Source: an uncultured Eubacteriales bacterium (GTDB lineage: Bacteria > Bacillota > Clostridia > Christensenellales > Aristaeellaceae). Taken from it: DNA of 46,135 nt. The stretch lies in NCBI GenBank assembly GCA_900315585.1, contig OMZP01000024.1:1-46135 (forward strand). The letters are read 5' to 3'. Of this stretch, positions 37,686-45,997 are shown piece after piece. How positions within the stretch are numbered: position 1 is the stretch's first letter; each line of letters starts with the position of its first letter. A program made the translations under genes and the position numbers. The notes below the pieces were generated by a model. The model saw nothing but the letters and a program-made list of their open reading frames with translations, was not told the DNA's origin and made no database searches.

Positions 37686-39473
37686 ATGAATACAGAGTTT
37701 TTAAATGAACGCCCCCTTTCCGTGGGCCCCGCTGATTCCTTCGCCTTCCCGTCCCTCTCCCCGTCGGACCGGGCGGCCCTCGCGCATCTGGCCCAGCGGT
37801 ATCAGGACGAACCCTACGCCCAGCTCACCGCCCGCCAGTACATGGCCTTTGCCCGCACCGGCGAGCGCGGGATCATGGAAGCCCCCTATTTCCAGCGCCG
37901 AAGGAAGCTGATCGCGGCGCTGATGGGCGTGTGCGCCGGGGTGGAGCCGGAGATGAACCTGGACACCGTCGTGGACGGAATCTGGCTGATCTGCGAGGAG
38001 ACCAGCTGGGTCATCAGCGCCCACAACGGCGGCGAGCACGACGGCGTGGAAAAGCGCGCGCCCCTGCCCCTGCCGGACCCGGAAAAGCCCTATGTGGACC
38101 TGTTCGCCGCCCAGACGGCCATGATCCTCTCCCTCGCCTGCCGGCTGCTTTCGGAGCAGCTGGACGGCGTGACCCCGCTGCTGCGCCGCCGGGTGCGGGA
38201 TGAGATCGAGCGCCGAGTATTGACCCCCTTCGAGACCCGGGACGACTTCTGGTGGATGGGCGTCATCCGCAGGGACCTGTGCAACTGGACGCCCTGGATC
38301 GTCTCCAACGTGGCCCTGGCGGCCTGCGCCTGGGTGGACGACGAAGCGCGCCTCTCCGCGTTGCTGGAGCGGGCCTCCGTGATGGTGGGCCGCTACATGG
38401 ACGGCATCCCCGAGGACGGCGGCTGCGACGAGGGTGTGGGCTACTGGAACCTGGCCACCGGCGCGGTGCTGGACTATTTGCAGCTGCTGGAGGCGCGGCC
38501 GGATGCCCGTTTTGATCGCATCGAAAAGCTCAAAAACATGGCCCGGTATCCGCTGGACATGTGGCTGGGCGGGGACTGGTTCGCCAACTTCGGCGACTGC
38601 GACGCCCGCCCGGAGGTGCCCGGCGAGCGCCTGCAATACGCGGGCCGACGGCTGGACATGCCGGAGCTGATTGCCTTCGGGGCGCGGTTCCGGGGCGACC
38701 CCGTGGACCCGATCCTGGACACCCCCCAGCTGTCCCGGCTTCTGAACAACCTGGCCCACCCGCCGGTGGACGCGGGCGCCATCGAGCCGCCCGCGGAGGC
38801 GTGGCTTCCCGATCTTGAGATCCGCAAGCTGCACCGGGGCGGCGCGACCCTCGTGGCCAAGGGCGGCATGAACGAGGGCAGTCACAACCACAACGACTGC
38901 GGCGGCTTCATCTACTTTGCAAACGGCGAGCCCCAGATCGTGGACGCCGGGAACATGACCTACTCCCGCAAGACCTTCTCCGAGGATCGCTACACCCTGT
39001 GGAACATCCGCTCGAAGTACCACAATGTGCCGCTGATCGGCGAATATGAGCAGGCCGCGGGCGCGCAATACCGGGCGCGGGAGGTCGTTCCCACCGAAGA
39101 CGGCCTGCGGCTGGACATCGCCGGGGCCTATCCCCCCGAGGCGGGGGTGACGGCCCTGCGGCGCGCCTTCGCGCTGGATGAGGGCGGCGCGCTGACCCTG
39201 CGGGACGAGATCGAACTCACCGCCCCGCAGACCGTCACCGAGACCTTCCTGCTGCGCCACGAGCCCCGGTGCGAGGGCAACACCCTCGTCAGCGGCCCGG
39301 TGCGCATCGTCCCCGACCGGCCGTCGGAGATCGCCGTCGAGGAAATCCCCGTCACCGACCCCCGCATGGCCAAGAACTTCCCCGGCTCCCTCTGGCGGGC
39401 GGCCTTCACCCTCCCCGCCGCCCGGCGCCACGAGATTGGGTTCAGGATCGAAACGACAGGGGACGAAAAATGA
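37686..39473 (+). CDS. Heparinase II/III-family protein (polysaccharide lyase-like)
   Basis: The 595-residue protein has an N-terminal alpha/alpha-toroid (to about residue 380) and a C-terminal beta-sandwich of the heparinase II/III type. The signature 'GSHNHNDCGGFIYFANGEPQIVDAG' region (His-Asn-His-Asn-Asp then Asp-Ala-Gly) is clear, and 'CDEGVGYWNLATGAVLDYL' fits the toroid active side. Family lyases cleave uronate-containing chains by beta-elimination, giving unsaturated uronic ends. There is no signal peptide, so it works in the cytoplasm on imported oligosaccharides. The ATG at 37686 has only a weak ribosome site, just after a repeat. The TGA stop is the first three bases of a heptad array. 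Confidence 0.85.
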   Translation: MNTEFLNERPLSVGPADSFAFPSLSPSDRAALAHLAQRYQDEPYAQLTARQYMAFARTGERGIMEAPYFQRRRKLIAALMGVCAGVEPEMNLDTVVDGIWLICEETSWVISAHNGGEHDGVEKRAPLPLPDPEKPYVDLFAAQTAMILSLACRLLSEQLDGVTPLLRRRVRDEIERRVLTPFETRDDFWWMGVIRRDLCNWTPWIVSNVALAACAWVDDEARLSALLERASVMVGRYMDGIPEDGGCDEGVGYWNLATGAVLDYLQLLEARPDARFDRIEKLKNMARYPLDMWLGGDWFANFGDCDARPEVPGERLQYAGRRLDMPELIAFGARFRGDPVDPILDTPQLSRLLNNLAHPPVDAGAIEPPAEAWLPDLEIRKLHRGGATLVAKGGMNEGSHNHNDCGGFIYFANGEPQIVDAGNMTYSRKTFSEDRYTLWNIRSKYHNVPLIGEYEQAAGAQYRAREVVPTEDGLRLDIAGAYPPEAGVTALRRAFALDEGGALTLRDEIELTAPQTVTETFLLRHEPRCEGNTLVSGPVRIVPDRPSEIAVEEIPVTDPRMAKNFPGSLWRAAFTLPAARRHEIGFRIETTGDEK

Positions 39474-39730
39474 GGAATTAGGAATGAGGAATTAGGAATT
39501 GATGTGGAAATCCTTGCGGATTTCATGGATTCAACAGGGAAACCGGGTTGCCGCGTCGGCCTGACGGCCTCCTCGCAATGACGTAAACCTCTGTCAAACC
39601 ACGTCATTGCGAGGCCCGCAGGGCCATGGCAATCCGCTCCCCCAGAATAAAAACAAATCCCGCAGGGATTTGAACCTCCATTCCTCATTCCTCATTCCTC
39701 ATTCCCCATTCCCCACCATTCCCCCATTCC
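39471..39730. repeat. Composite heptad-array palindrome with nested hairpin repeat
   Basis: Plus strand from the heparinase stop codon: TGAGGAA, TTAGGAA, TGAGGAA, TTAGGAA (39471-39498). Next come AAATCC-ttgc-GGATTT, an inner repeat with CCTCGCAATGACGT (39571-39584) perfectly inverse to ACGTCATTGCGAGG (39601-39614), then AAATCCC-gca-GGGATTT and the inverse array to 39730. The inner GTCATTGCGAGG hairpin appears inserted into the outer element, making it 260 bp instead of about 125 bp. No gene lies inside. Confidence 0.85.
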
Positions 39731-39747
39731 AAAACAGCGAGGTTACT

Positions 39748-41562
39748 ATGAACAAGTATCGTTTGAACCCCCTCAAATCCCGCGCGGACGTGGCGCGGCT
39801 GGCCACGGATCTGATCGCGCCGCTGATCCCCTGCCTATCCGAGGGCCGGGCGCGGCTCACCCTGGGCGACACCGGCGCGGTGTACGACGCCGCCATCGCG
39901 GGCATGGAGGGCTTCTCCCGGGTGCTGTGGGCGCTGGTGCCCATGCTGGCCGGGCACTGCCCGGAGGCGGAGGACCTCTGGCCCCTGTGGCGGGAGGGCA
40001 TCCTCCACGGCACCGACCCGGACCACGAGGAATACTGGGGCGACATCGGCCCCTTCGACCAGCGCATGGTGGAGATGGCCGTGATGGGCATGGCCCTTTG
40101 CATGATCCCGGATCGATTCTACTTCGACCTGCCGGAGGCCGCCCGCCGGAACCTGTACAACTGGCTCAACCAGATCAACCTCCACGACATGCCCCAGAAC
40201 AACTGGCTGTTCTTCCGGGTGCTGGTGAACATCGGCTTTATGCACGTGGGCCTGCCGGTGGACGAGGCTCGGCTTTCCGACGACCTGGACAACCTGGAGA
40301 CCCACTACTGCGCCGACGGCTGGTACTACGACAAGCCCCTGCAACGGGACTACTACACCCTCTGGGCCTTCCACTACTACGGCATGGTCTACGCCAGCTA
40401 CATGGCGGATCGGGACCCGGCGCGCTCCCGCCGCTACCTGGAGCGGGCGCGGCTGATCCTGCCCCGCTTCGCCGCCTGGTTTGACGAACGGGGCCGGGGC
40501 CTTCCCTACGGCCGCAGCCTCACCTATCGTTTCGCCCAGGGCGCGTTTTTCAGCGCCTGCGCCCTGGCGGGGGTCACCGGCGGCGACGGCGTGCTGCCGG
40601 AGGTGTCCTGGGGGCAGCTGAAGGGGCTGCTGCTGCGAAACCTGCGGGACTGGATGGCCCGGCCCATCTTCGACCGGGACGGCATCCTCACCATCGGCTA
40701 CGGCTACCCGAACCTGATCTATGCGGAGGGCTACAACGCCCCCGGCTCCCCCTACTGGGCCATGAAGGTGTTCGCGGTGCTGGCCCTGCCGGAGGATCAC
40801 CCCTTCTGGCAGGCGGAGGAAGCGCCCTATGCCCCGCCGACGACCCTGCTGGATCGGGAGGCCCGCCAGCTGGTCACCCGCGCGGGCGGCATGGTGATCG
40901 CCTACACCGCCGGGAACCACGCCTACGAGCACGCCCATGAGGACGAAAAATACGAGAAGTTCGCCTACTCCACGGCCTTCGCCTTCTCGGTGGCCAAGGA
41001 ATGCGGCACGCTGAAAAAGGGCGCCTTCGACAGCATGCTGGCCCTGCGTCGGCCCGGCGAGCTGTGGCACACCAGAAGCGGCTTCGAGACCTATGAACTG
41101 AGCGAGACCTCGACCCTGTGCGCCTGGTCCCCCATGGCGGGCGTCGCCGTCGAGACCCGCGTCATTCCCCTGGGCAAGTGGCACGTGAGGAAGCACACCA
41201 TCCGCGCCGACTTCCCCCTGGAGGCGGCGGAGGGGGCCTTCGCGGTGCCCTCGGAAGCGCCGGGCGCGCGGCCCTGCGACGCCGTCCCCACCGCCCAGCT
41301 GGAATCCGACGACCGCGCCCTGGCCCACGGGCCCCTGGGCAGCACCGGCGTGTTCGCCGTCGAAGGCTACGCCCGCGGCGAGGTGGTGCGGCCCGAGCCC
41401 AACACCAATTTGCTGTGCCCCCGCACGCTGATCCCCACGCTCCACGCCGCCATCGGCCCCGGCGAGACGCGGCTCATCTGCGCGGTCTATGCCGCAGACG
41501 GCGACGAAGCCCCCGAATCCATCCCGGAGGAGGTCCTTGAAATTGCGCAACGATGTGAATAA
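39748..41562 (+). CDS. DUF2264-family protein (putative glycan-active enzyme)
   Basis: The 604-residue protein matches the DUF2264 family. Visible family marks are 'GTDPDHEEYWGDIGPFDQRMVEMA', 'NNWLFFRVLVNIGF', 'DGWYYDKPLQRDYYTLWAFHYYG' and 'LPYGRSLTYRFAQGAFF'. The first 390 residues look like an alpha/alpha-toroid and the rest a beta-rich domain, an architecture shared with many lyases and glycosidases; the reaction is not known to me. No signal peptide. The ATG at 39748 follows GCGAGG by a short gap. It overlaps the GH88-type gene at its end, so the two are translated together. Acidic and aromatic residues in 'HEEYWGD' and 'RDYY' are candidates for a catalytic site. Confidence 0.82.
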   Translation: MNKYRLNPLKSRADVARLATDLIAPLIPCLSEGRARLTLGDTGAVYDAAIAGMEGFSRVLWALVPMLAGHCPEAEDLWPLWREGILHGTDPDHEEYWGDIGPFDQRMVEMAVMGMALCMIPDRFYFDLPEAARRNLYNWLNQINLHDMPQNNWLFFRVLVNIGFMHVGLPVDEARLSDDLDNLETHYCADGWYYDKPLQRDYYTLWAFHYYGMVYASYMADRDPARSRRYLERARLILPRFAAWFDERGRGLPYGRSLTYRFAQGAFFSACALAGVTGGDGVLPEVSWGQLKGLLLRNLRDWMARPIFDRDGILTIGYGYPNLIYAEGYNAPGSPYWAMKVFAVLALPEDHPFWQAEEAPYAPPTTLLDREARQLVTRAGGMVIAYTAGNHAYEHAHEDEKYEKFAYSTAFAFSVAKECGTLKKGAFDSMLALRRPGELWHTRSGFETYELSETSTLCAWSPMAGVAVETRVIPLGKWHVRKHTIRADFPLEAAEGAFAVPSEAPGARPCDAVPTAQLESDDRALAHGPLGSTGVFAVEGYARGEVVRPEPNTNLLCPRTLIPTLHAAIGPGETRLICAVYAADGDEAPESIPEEVLEIAQRCE

Positions 41563-42670
41563 TATCCTCGAAAAGATCGCCCGGAAGGTCCGCGCTACGG
41601 CTCCGCTGGCGGCCCAGTGCGCCACCCTGCCCTACGGCGGGGACGGCAAGGCCTGGCGGCCCGCGCCCTTCGACGGCAACAGCTGGTGGACCGGCGGCTT
41701 CTGGCCGGGGGCGCTGTGGCTTTTGTACACGGCCACCGGCGACGAGGCCTTCAAGGCCGAGGCCCTGCGGGGGGAGGACCTGCTCACTGCCGAGTTCCGC
41801 ACCTTCAACCGGCTCAACCACGACGTGGGCTTCATGTACCTGCTCTCCTGCGGCGCGAACTACCGGCTCACCGGCAGCGCCCAGGCCCGCACGGACTGCC
41901 TCCACGCCGCCAGCCTGCTCATGGGCCGCTTCAATCCCGCGGGCTTCATCCGCGCCTGGAACGAGCCGGAGCGGGTGGGCTACGCCATCATCGACTGCAT
42001 GATGAACCTGTCGCTGCTGTTCTGGGCCGCTGCCGAGACCGGCGACCCCCGCTTCGCCCACGTGGCGAAGATTCACGCCGACGCCACCCTGCGCCATTTC
42101 CTGCGCCCGGACGGCTCCGTGGCCCACATCGTGGAGTTCGACCCGGAAACCGGCGCGAAGGTGCGGGAGCACGCGGGCCAGGGCTGCGCCCTGGGCTCCG
42201 CCTGGTCCCGGGGCCAGGCCTGGGGGCTGTACGGCTTCGCCATGGCCTACGCCAACACCGGCGATAAACGCTACCTGGACGCGGCGAAGGCCATCGCGGA
42301 CTTCTTCATCGCCCACATCCGCCCGGACGGCCTGACGGACTGCGACTTCGCCCAGCCCAAAGAGCCCCAGCGCCTGGACAACATCGCCGGGGCCTGCGGG
42401 GCCAGCGGCCTGATGGAGCTCCACCGCCTCACCGGCGACGCAGGGTACCTGGAGGCGGCGGAAAAGCTCGTGGACGGGCTGATCGACCGCTGCTGCGATT
42501 TCAACGAGGATTCCTGCGGCCTCCTCACCCACTGCACCGCCAGCTATCACGACGACGCGGCGGGCGTGCACACCAACATCGTCTACGGCGACTTCTTCCT
42601 CATCGAGGCCCTGCTCAAGCTGGCGGGCCGGGATGCGAAGCTGTGGTATTCCAGGGAGGCATCACGATGA
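41543..42670 (+). CDS. GH88-family unsaturated glucuronyl hydrolase
   Basis: The 375-residue enzyme removes unsaturated (4,5-ene) uronic acids left at the non-reducing end by polysaccharide lyases. The alpha/alpha-barrel carries Asp94 in 'LNHDVGFMY' and Asp151 in 'YAIIDCMMNL', matching the Asp pair of the Bacillus enzyme, and 'SAWSRGQAWGLYGF' is a family signature. No signal peptide. The TTG at 41543 is likely the start, nine bases after GGAGGAGG; a TTG six bases earlier is possible. It lies inside the end of the DUF2264 gene (20-bp overlap) and its own stop overlaps the next ATG (ATGA). It is the expected partner of the heparinase-like lyase. Confidence 0.9.
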   Translation: MRNDVNNILEKIARKVRATAPLAAQCATLPYGGDGKAWRPAPFDGNSWWTGGFWPGALWLLYTATGDEAFKAEALRGEDLLTAEFRTFNRLNHDVGFMYLLSCGANYRLTGSAQARTDCLHAASLLMGRFNPAGFIRAWNEPERVGYAIIDCMMNLSLLFWAAAETGDPRFAHVAKIHADATLRHFLRPDGSVAHIVEFDPETGAKVREHAGQGCALGSAWSRGQAWGLYGFAMAYANTGDKRYLDAAKAIADFFIAHIRPDGLTDCDFAQPKEPQRLDNIAGACGASGLMELHRLTGDAGYLEAAEKLVDGLIDRCCDFNEDSCGLLTHCTASYHDDAAGVHTNIVYGDFFLIEALLKLAGRDAKLWYSREASR

Positions 42671-43446
42671 TCACCATTGCCGCAAAAGACGCTTCCGGCG
42701 CGATCCTCGCCCGGGCCTGCCACGAAACCGAGGCGCTGCTCTGCTTCGACCGGGACTACGCCGAGGGCGACTGCCTCGAGATCACCGCCGATGCCAGGCA
42801 CCTGTGGGTGCAGCCGGATGTCTCCGTGCTCCCCGGCGAGGTCTACCTGCCGGAGGGCCGCATGACCTGGCGCGTGCCCGCGGGCGAGCACCGACTGGCC
42901 TACCGCCCCGGCGCGTTCACCGAGCCCCGGCACATCGTCTCCGCCCGGGCCATGGCCCCGGAGGAGGTCGCCGCCGTCCGCTGTCTGAGCCGCAACCCCG
43001 CGGACCTGCGGGGGGACACGGACTTCTTCCCCCATTGCACCGCCAACGTGGAGACCCGGGGCGAGAGCGTCTTCGCCGCCCGGAACGTGATCGACGGCCT
43101 GCGCCACAACACCTTCCACGGCGAGTGGCCCTTTGAGAGCTGGGGCATCGGCGCGCGCACGGATGCCTGGTGCAAGCTGGACCTGGGCCGGGAGGCGGCG
43201 TTGGACCGCATGGCCCTGACCCTGCGGGCGGACTTCCCCCACGACGCCTACTGGGTGCGGGGCGAGGTGGAGCTGTCCGACGGAGGGGTGATCGCCTTTC
43301 CCCTGGAAAAGACCGGCGAGCGCCAGTTCATCGACCTCTCCGGCCACACCGCCCGCTGGCTGAGGCTGATCCGCCTCGTCAAGAGCGACGACCCCTCCGC
43401 CTTCCCGGCCCTGCGCCAGTGGGAAGTTTTTGGTCGGGATTTGTAA
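42667..43446 (+). CDS. Two-domain protein with F5/8C-like C-terminus, glycan locus
   Basis: The 259-residue protein is not clearly a known enzyme. Residues 1-95 look like a beta-sandwich; residues about 135-259 resemble an F5/8 type C (discoidin) domain: 'NVIDGLRHNTFHG' (ligand Asp/Gly region), 'AWCKLDLGREAALDRMALTLR', 'WVRGEVELSDG' and a final 'RLIRLVKSDDPSAFPALRQWEVFG'. Such domains bind sugars, yet there is no signal peptide. The ATG overlaps the stop of the GH88-type gene (ATGA), so it is the last gene of the locus. It may bind an intermediate or be an enzyme of a new type. AGGGAGG lies before the start. Confidence 0.65.
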   Translation: MITIAAKDASGAILARACHETEALLCFDRDYAEGDCLEITADARHLWVQPDVSVLPGEVYLPEGRMTWRVPAGEHRLAYRPGAFTEPRHIVSARAMAPEEVAAVRCLSRNPADLRGDTDFFPHCTANVETRGESVFAARNVIDGLRHNTFHGEWPFESWGIGARTDAWCKLDLGREAALDRMALTLRADFPHDAYWVRGEVELSDGGVIAFPLEKTGERQFIDLSGHTARWLRLIRLVKSDDPSAFPALRQWEVFGRDL

Positions 43447-43454
43447 AATACATC

Positions 43455-43483
43455 TTTACGTTTTGGTAAACTCGTGCTAGAAT
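43455..43483 (+). promoter_or_regulatory. Promoter of the GGDEF-EAL gene (extended -10)
   Basis: TTTACG (43455-43460), 17-bp spacer, TAGAAT (43478-43483) with TG before it. Start near 43490, at the edge of the structured leader. Confidence 0.65.
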
Positions 43484-43491
43484 AAGGAAAA

Positions 43492-43563
43492 GGCATCAGA
43501 GTGTGTTTCTGAATCCCGGGAGATGCCGTTTCAAGCGCATCAGGGTTTTGAAAACACGCTCTG
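43492..43563 (+). other. Structured leader with mutually exclusive pairings
   Basis: GATGC (43522-43526) can pair with GCATC at 43493-43497 or at 43537-43541. CAGAGTGTGTTT (43497-43508) pairs with AAACACGCTCTG (43552-43563), one G-U. The two short helices compete for GATGC, which is the usual sign of a switch or attenuator. The ribosome site GAGGGAG begins six bases after the long stem. No known riboswitch core was recognised. Confidence 0.45.
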
Positions 43564-43579
43564 GATACGAGGGAGAAGC

Positions 43580-45997
43580 ATGCTCTATTCCAGCGCGGGG
43601 TTTCTGGCCCTGCTCATCCATCTGATCATCAATTACGATGTGCTCCGGAAGAGCTCCGACAAGGAGGTCGTCCCGGCCCATCGCTCCTATCGTGCCTTTT
43701 TGCTCTCCATCACCGTCTATTACATCACCGATATCCTCTGGGGCACGCTCTACGAAGGCGGGCTGATCGCCCTGACCAACGCGGACACCGCCCTCTATTT
43801 TGCCTCCATGGCCCTGTCCATACTGCTCTGGACCCGCTATGTGGTGGAATATCTGAAGGACAAGAACCTGTTCGGGCGGCTGCTGCTCACCGTGGGCTGG
43901 CTGCTGTTCGCCTTTGAGCTCGTCGTCATCATCGCCAACTTCTTCCTGCCCGTGCTGTATTCCTTCGAGGACGGCGTCTACCGGGCGGGGGCGGCCCGCT
44001 ACATCACCCTGACGATCCAGATCCTCATGTTCCTGATGACGGCGGCCTACGCCCTGGCCGTGGCGATGCGCCGGGAGGGCACCATGCGCCTGCGCCACCG
44101 CACCATCGCGCTGTTCAGCCTGGCCATGACGGGCTTCATCACCGCCCAGGCCCTCTATCCGCTGCTGCCGCTGTACGCCATCGGCTGCATGCTGGGCACC
44201 TGTCTGCTCCACACCTTCGTGCTGGAAAACGAGAAGGAGGAGTATCGGGACCAGCTGGAGACCCGGCTCCAGGAGAGCATCCTGAACGGCAACTACTACG
44301 ACCTGCTCACCGGCCTGCCCGGCATGTCCTATTTCTTCGAGCTGACCGACAGGCACCTGGCCCGCGCCGAAAAGCGCGGCAGCCGCCTCGCCTGCCTGTA
44401 CCTGAACCTCAGCGGCATGAAGTTCTACAACAAGAGCCACGGCTTCTCCGGCGGCGACAAGATGCTCAGGTCCCTGGCCCAGCTGCTCACCGCCGCCTTC
44501 GGCGAGGAGAGCTGCAGCCGCTTCGGGCAGGATCACTTCGCCGTCATCACCGAGGAGGCGGGCCTGGAGGACAAGCTGAATAAGCTGTTCGAGGACTGGC
44601 ACGCCCAGTGCGGCGAGGGATGTCCCTCCATCCTGGCGGGCATCTACCTGGACGAACCCCGGAACGTGGACATCAGCGCCGCCTGCGACCTGGCCAAGAT
44701 CGCCTGCGACGCCATCCGCACCACCTACAAATCCTCCTTCAAGTACTACGACAACGCCATGCTGGCCGTGGCCGAAAAGCAGCAGTACATCATCGGCCAC
44801 CTGGACCGGGCCATCGCCGAGGGCTGGATCCAGGTCTACTACCAGCCCATCGTCCGCGCCGCCAACGGGCGGGTCTGCGACGAGGAGGCCCTGGCCCGGT
44901 GGATCGACCCGGAGCGCGGCTTCCTCTCCCCGGCGGACTTCATCCCCATCCTGGAGGAGGCCAAGCTGATCTACCGGCTGGACCTTTACATGGTGGAGCA
45001 GGTGCTGAAAAAGCTGGCGCTCCAGCAAGCGAAGGGCCTGTTCCTGGTGCCCCAGTCCATCAACCTCTCCCGGGCGGACTTCGACGCCTGCGACATCGTG
45101 GAGGAGATCCGCGCCCGGGTGGACGCCGTCGGGCTCCCCCGCCGCCTGATCACCATCGAGATCACCGAGAGCATCGTGGGCAGCGACTTCGACTTCATAC
45201 AGTCCCAGGTGGAGCGTTTCCGCGGCCTGGGCTTCCCCGTGTGGATGGACGACTTCGGCAGCGGCTATTCCTCGCTGGACGTGCTGCAGAGCCTGCAGGT
45301 GGACCTGATCAAGTTCGACATGCGCTTCATGCAGCAGTTTGACCACGAGGAAAAGAGCAAGATCATCCTGGCGGAGCTGATGAAGATGGCCATCGGCCTG
45401 GGCCTGGACACCGTCTGCGAGGGCGTGGAGCGGGAGGATCAGGTGGAGTTTTTGCGGGAGATCGGCTGCACCAAGCTCCAGGGCTTCTACTACACCCGGC
45501 CCCTGCCGCTGGACGAGGTGTTCAAGCGGTATGAGACGGGCACGCAGATCGGCTTTGAAAACCCGGAGGAATCCGACTACTTCAACGCCATCGGGCGCAT
45601 CAACCTGTTCGACCTGGCCGCCCTGGCCAAGGAGGACGAGGACAGCTTCCAGCACTATTTCAGCACCATCCCCATGGCCATCATCGAGGTGCAGGCCGAC
45701 CGCGCCCGCTTCACCCGCAGCAACCAGGCCTACCGGGACTTCATCCAGCGCGCCTTCGGCCTCAACCTTTCCGATCTGGGCTCCACCTTCGAGGACACCC
45801 CCGAGGGCCCCGGCCGCGCCTTCGTGGACCAGCTGCACAAGTGCTGCGACGAGGGCGGCCGCGCCGTGTTCGACGAGACCCTGCCCAGCGGCGCCGTCAT
45901 CCACTCCTTCATGCGCCGCGTCACCAAAAACCCCCTCACCGGCACCGTCGCCGCCGCCGTGGCCGTCCTGGCCATCAGCGAAGCGCCGCGGAAATGA
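43580..45997 (+). CDS. Membrane GGDEF-EAL protein, probable c-di-GMP phosphodiesterase
   Basis: The 805-residue protein has about seven membrane helices in residues 1-205, a GGDEF-fold domain (about 240-400), an EAL domain (about 410-665) and a C-terminal region that resembles a PAS domain. The cyclase loop is broken: Gly-Gly-Asp-Glu-Phe is replaced by Phe315-Gly-Gln-Asp-His319. The EAL domain is complete: Glu436-Ala-Leu438, 'SINLSRADF', 'TIEITES', 'MDDFGSGYSSLD', 'DLIKFDM' and 'CEGVE', with 'GFYYTRPL' at the end. It should hydrolyse c-di-GMP, with the GGDEF part possibly binding GTP. The ATG at 43580 is chosen over 43523 because the leader region before it is structured and GAGGGAG fits. Confidence 0.88.
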   Translation: MLYSSAGFLALLIHLIINYDVLRKSSDKEVVPAHRSYRAFLLSITVYYITDILWGTLYEGGLIALTNADTALYFASMALSILLWTRYVVEYLKDKNLFGRLLLTVGWLLFAFELVVIIANFFLPVLYSFEDGVYRAGAARYITLTIQILMFLMTAAYALAVAMRREGTMRLRHRTIALFSLAMTGFITAQALYPLLPLYAIGCMLGTCLLHTFVLENEKEEYRDQLETRLQESILNGNYYDLLTGLPGMSYFFELTDRHLARAEKRGSRLACLYLNLSGMKFYNKSHGFSGGDKMLRSLAQLLTAAFGEESCSRFGQDHFAVITEEAGLEDKLNKLFEDWHAQCGEGCPSILAGIYLDEPRNVDISAACDLAKIACDAIRTTYKSSFKYYDNAMLAVAEKQQYIIGHLDRAIAEGWIQVYYQPIVRAANGRVCDEEALARWIDPERGFLSPADFIPILEEAKLIYRLDLYMVEQVLKKLALQQAKGLFLVPQSINLSRADFDACDIVEEIRARVDAVGLPRRLITIEITESIVGSDFDFIQSQVERFRGLGFPVWMDDFGSGYSSLDVLQSLQVDLIKFDMRFMQQFDHEEKSKIILAELMKMAIGLGLDTVCEGVEREDQVEFLREIGCTKLQGFYYTRPLPLDEVFKRYETGTQIGFENPEESDYFNAIGRINLFDLAALAKEDEDSFQHYFSTIPMAIIEVQADRARFTRSNQAYRDFIQRAFGLNLSDLGSTFEDTPEGPGRAFVDQLHKCCDEGGRAVFDETLPSGAVIHSFMRRVTKNPLTGTVAAAVAVLAISEAPRK

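Noticed and set aside
43484..43580. Known c-di-GMP (GEMM) riboswitch
   Set aside because: The conserved tetraloop-receptor and core positions were not found; only generic competing helices are present.
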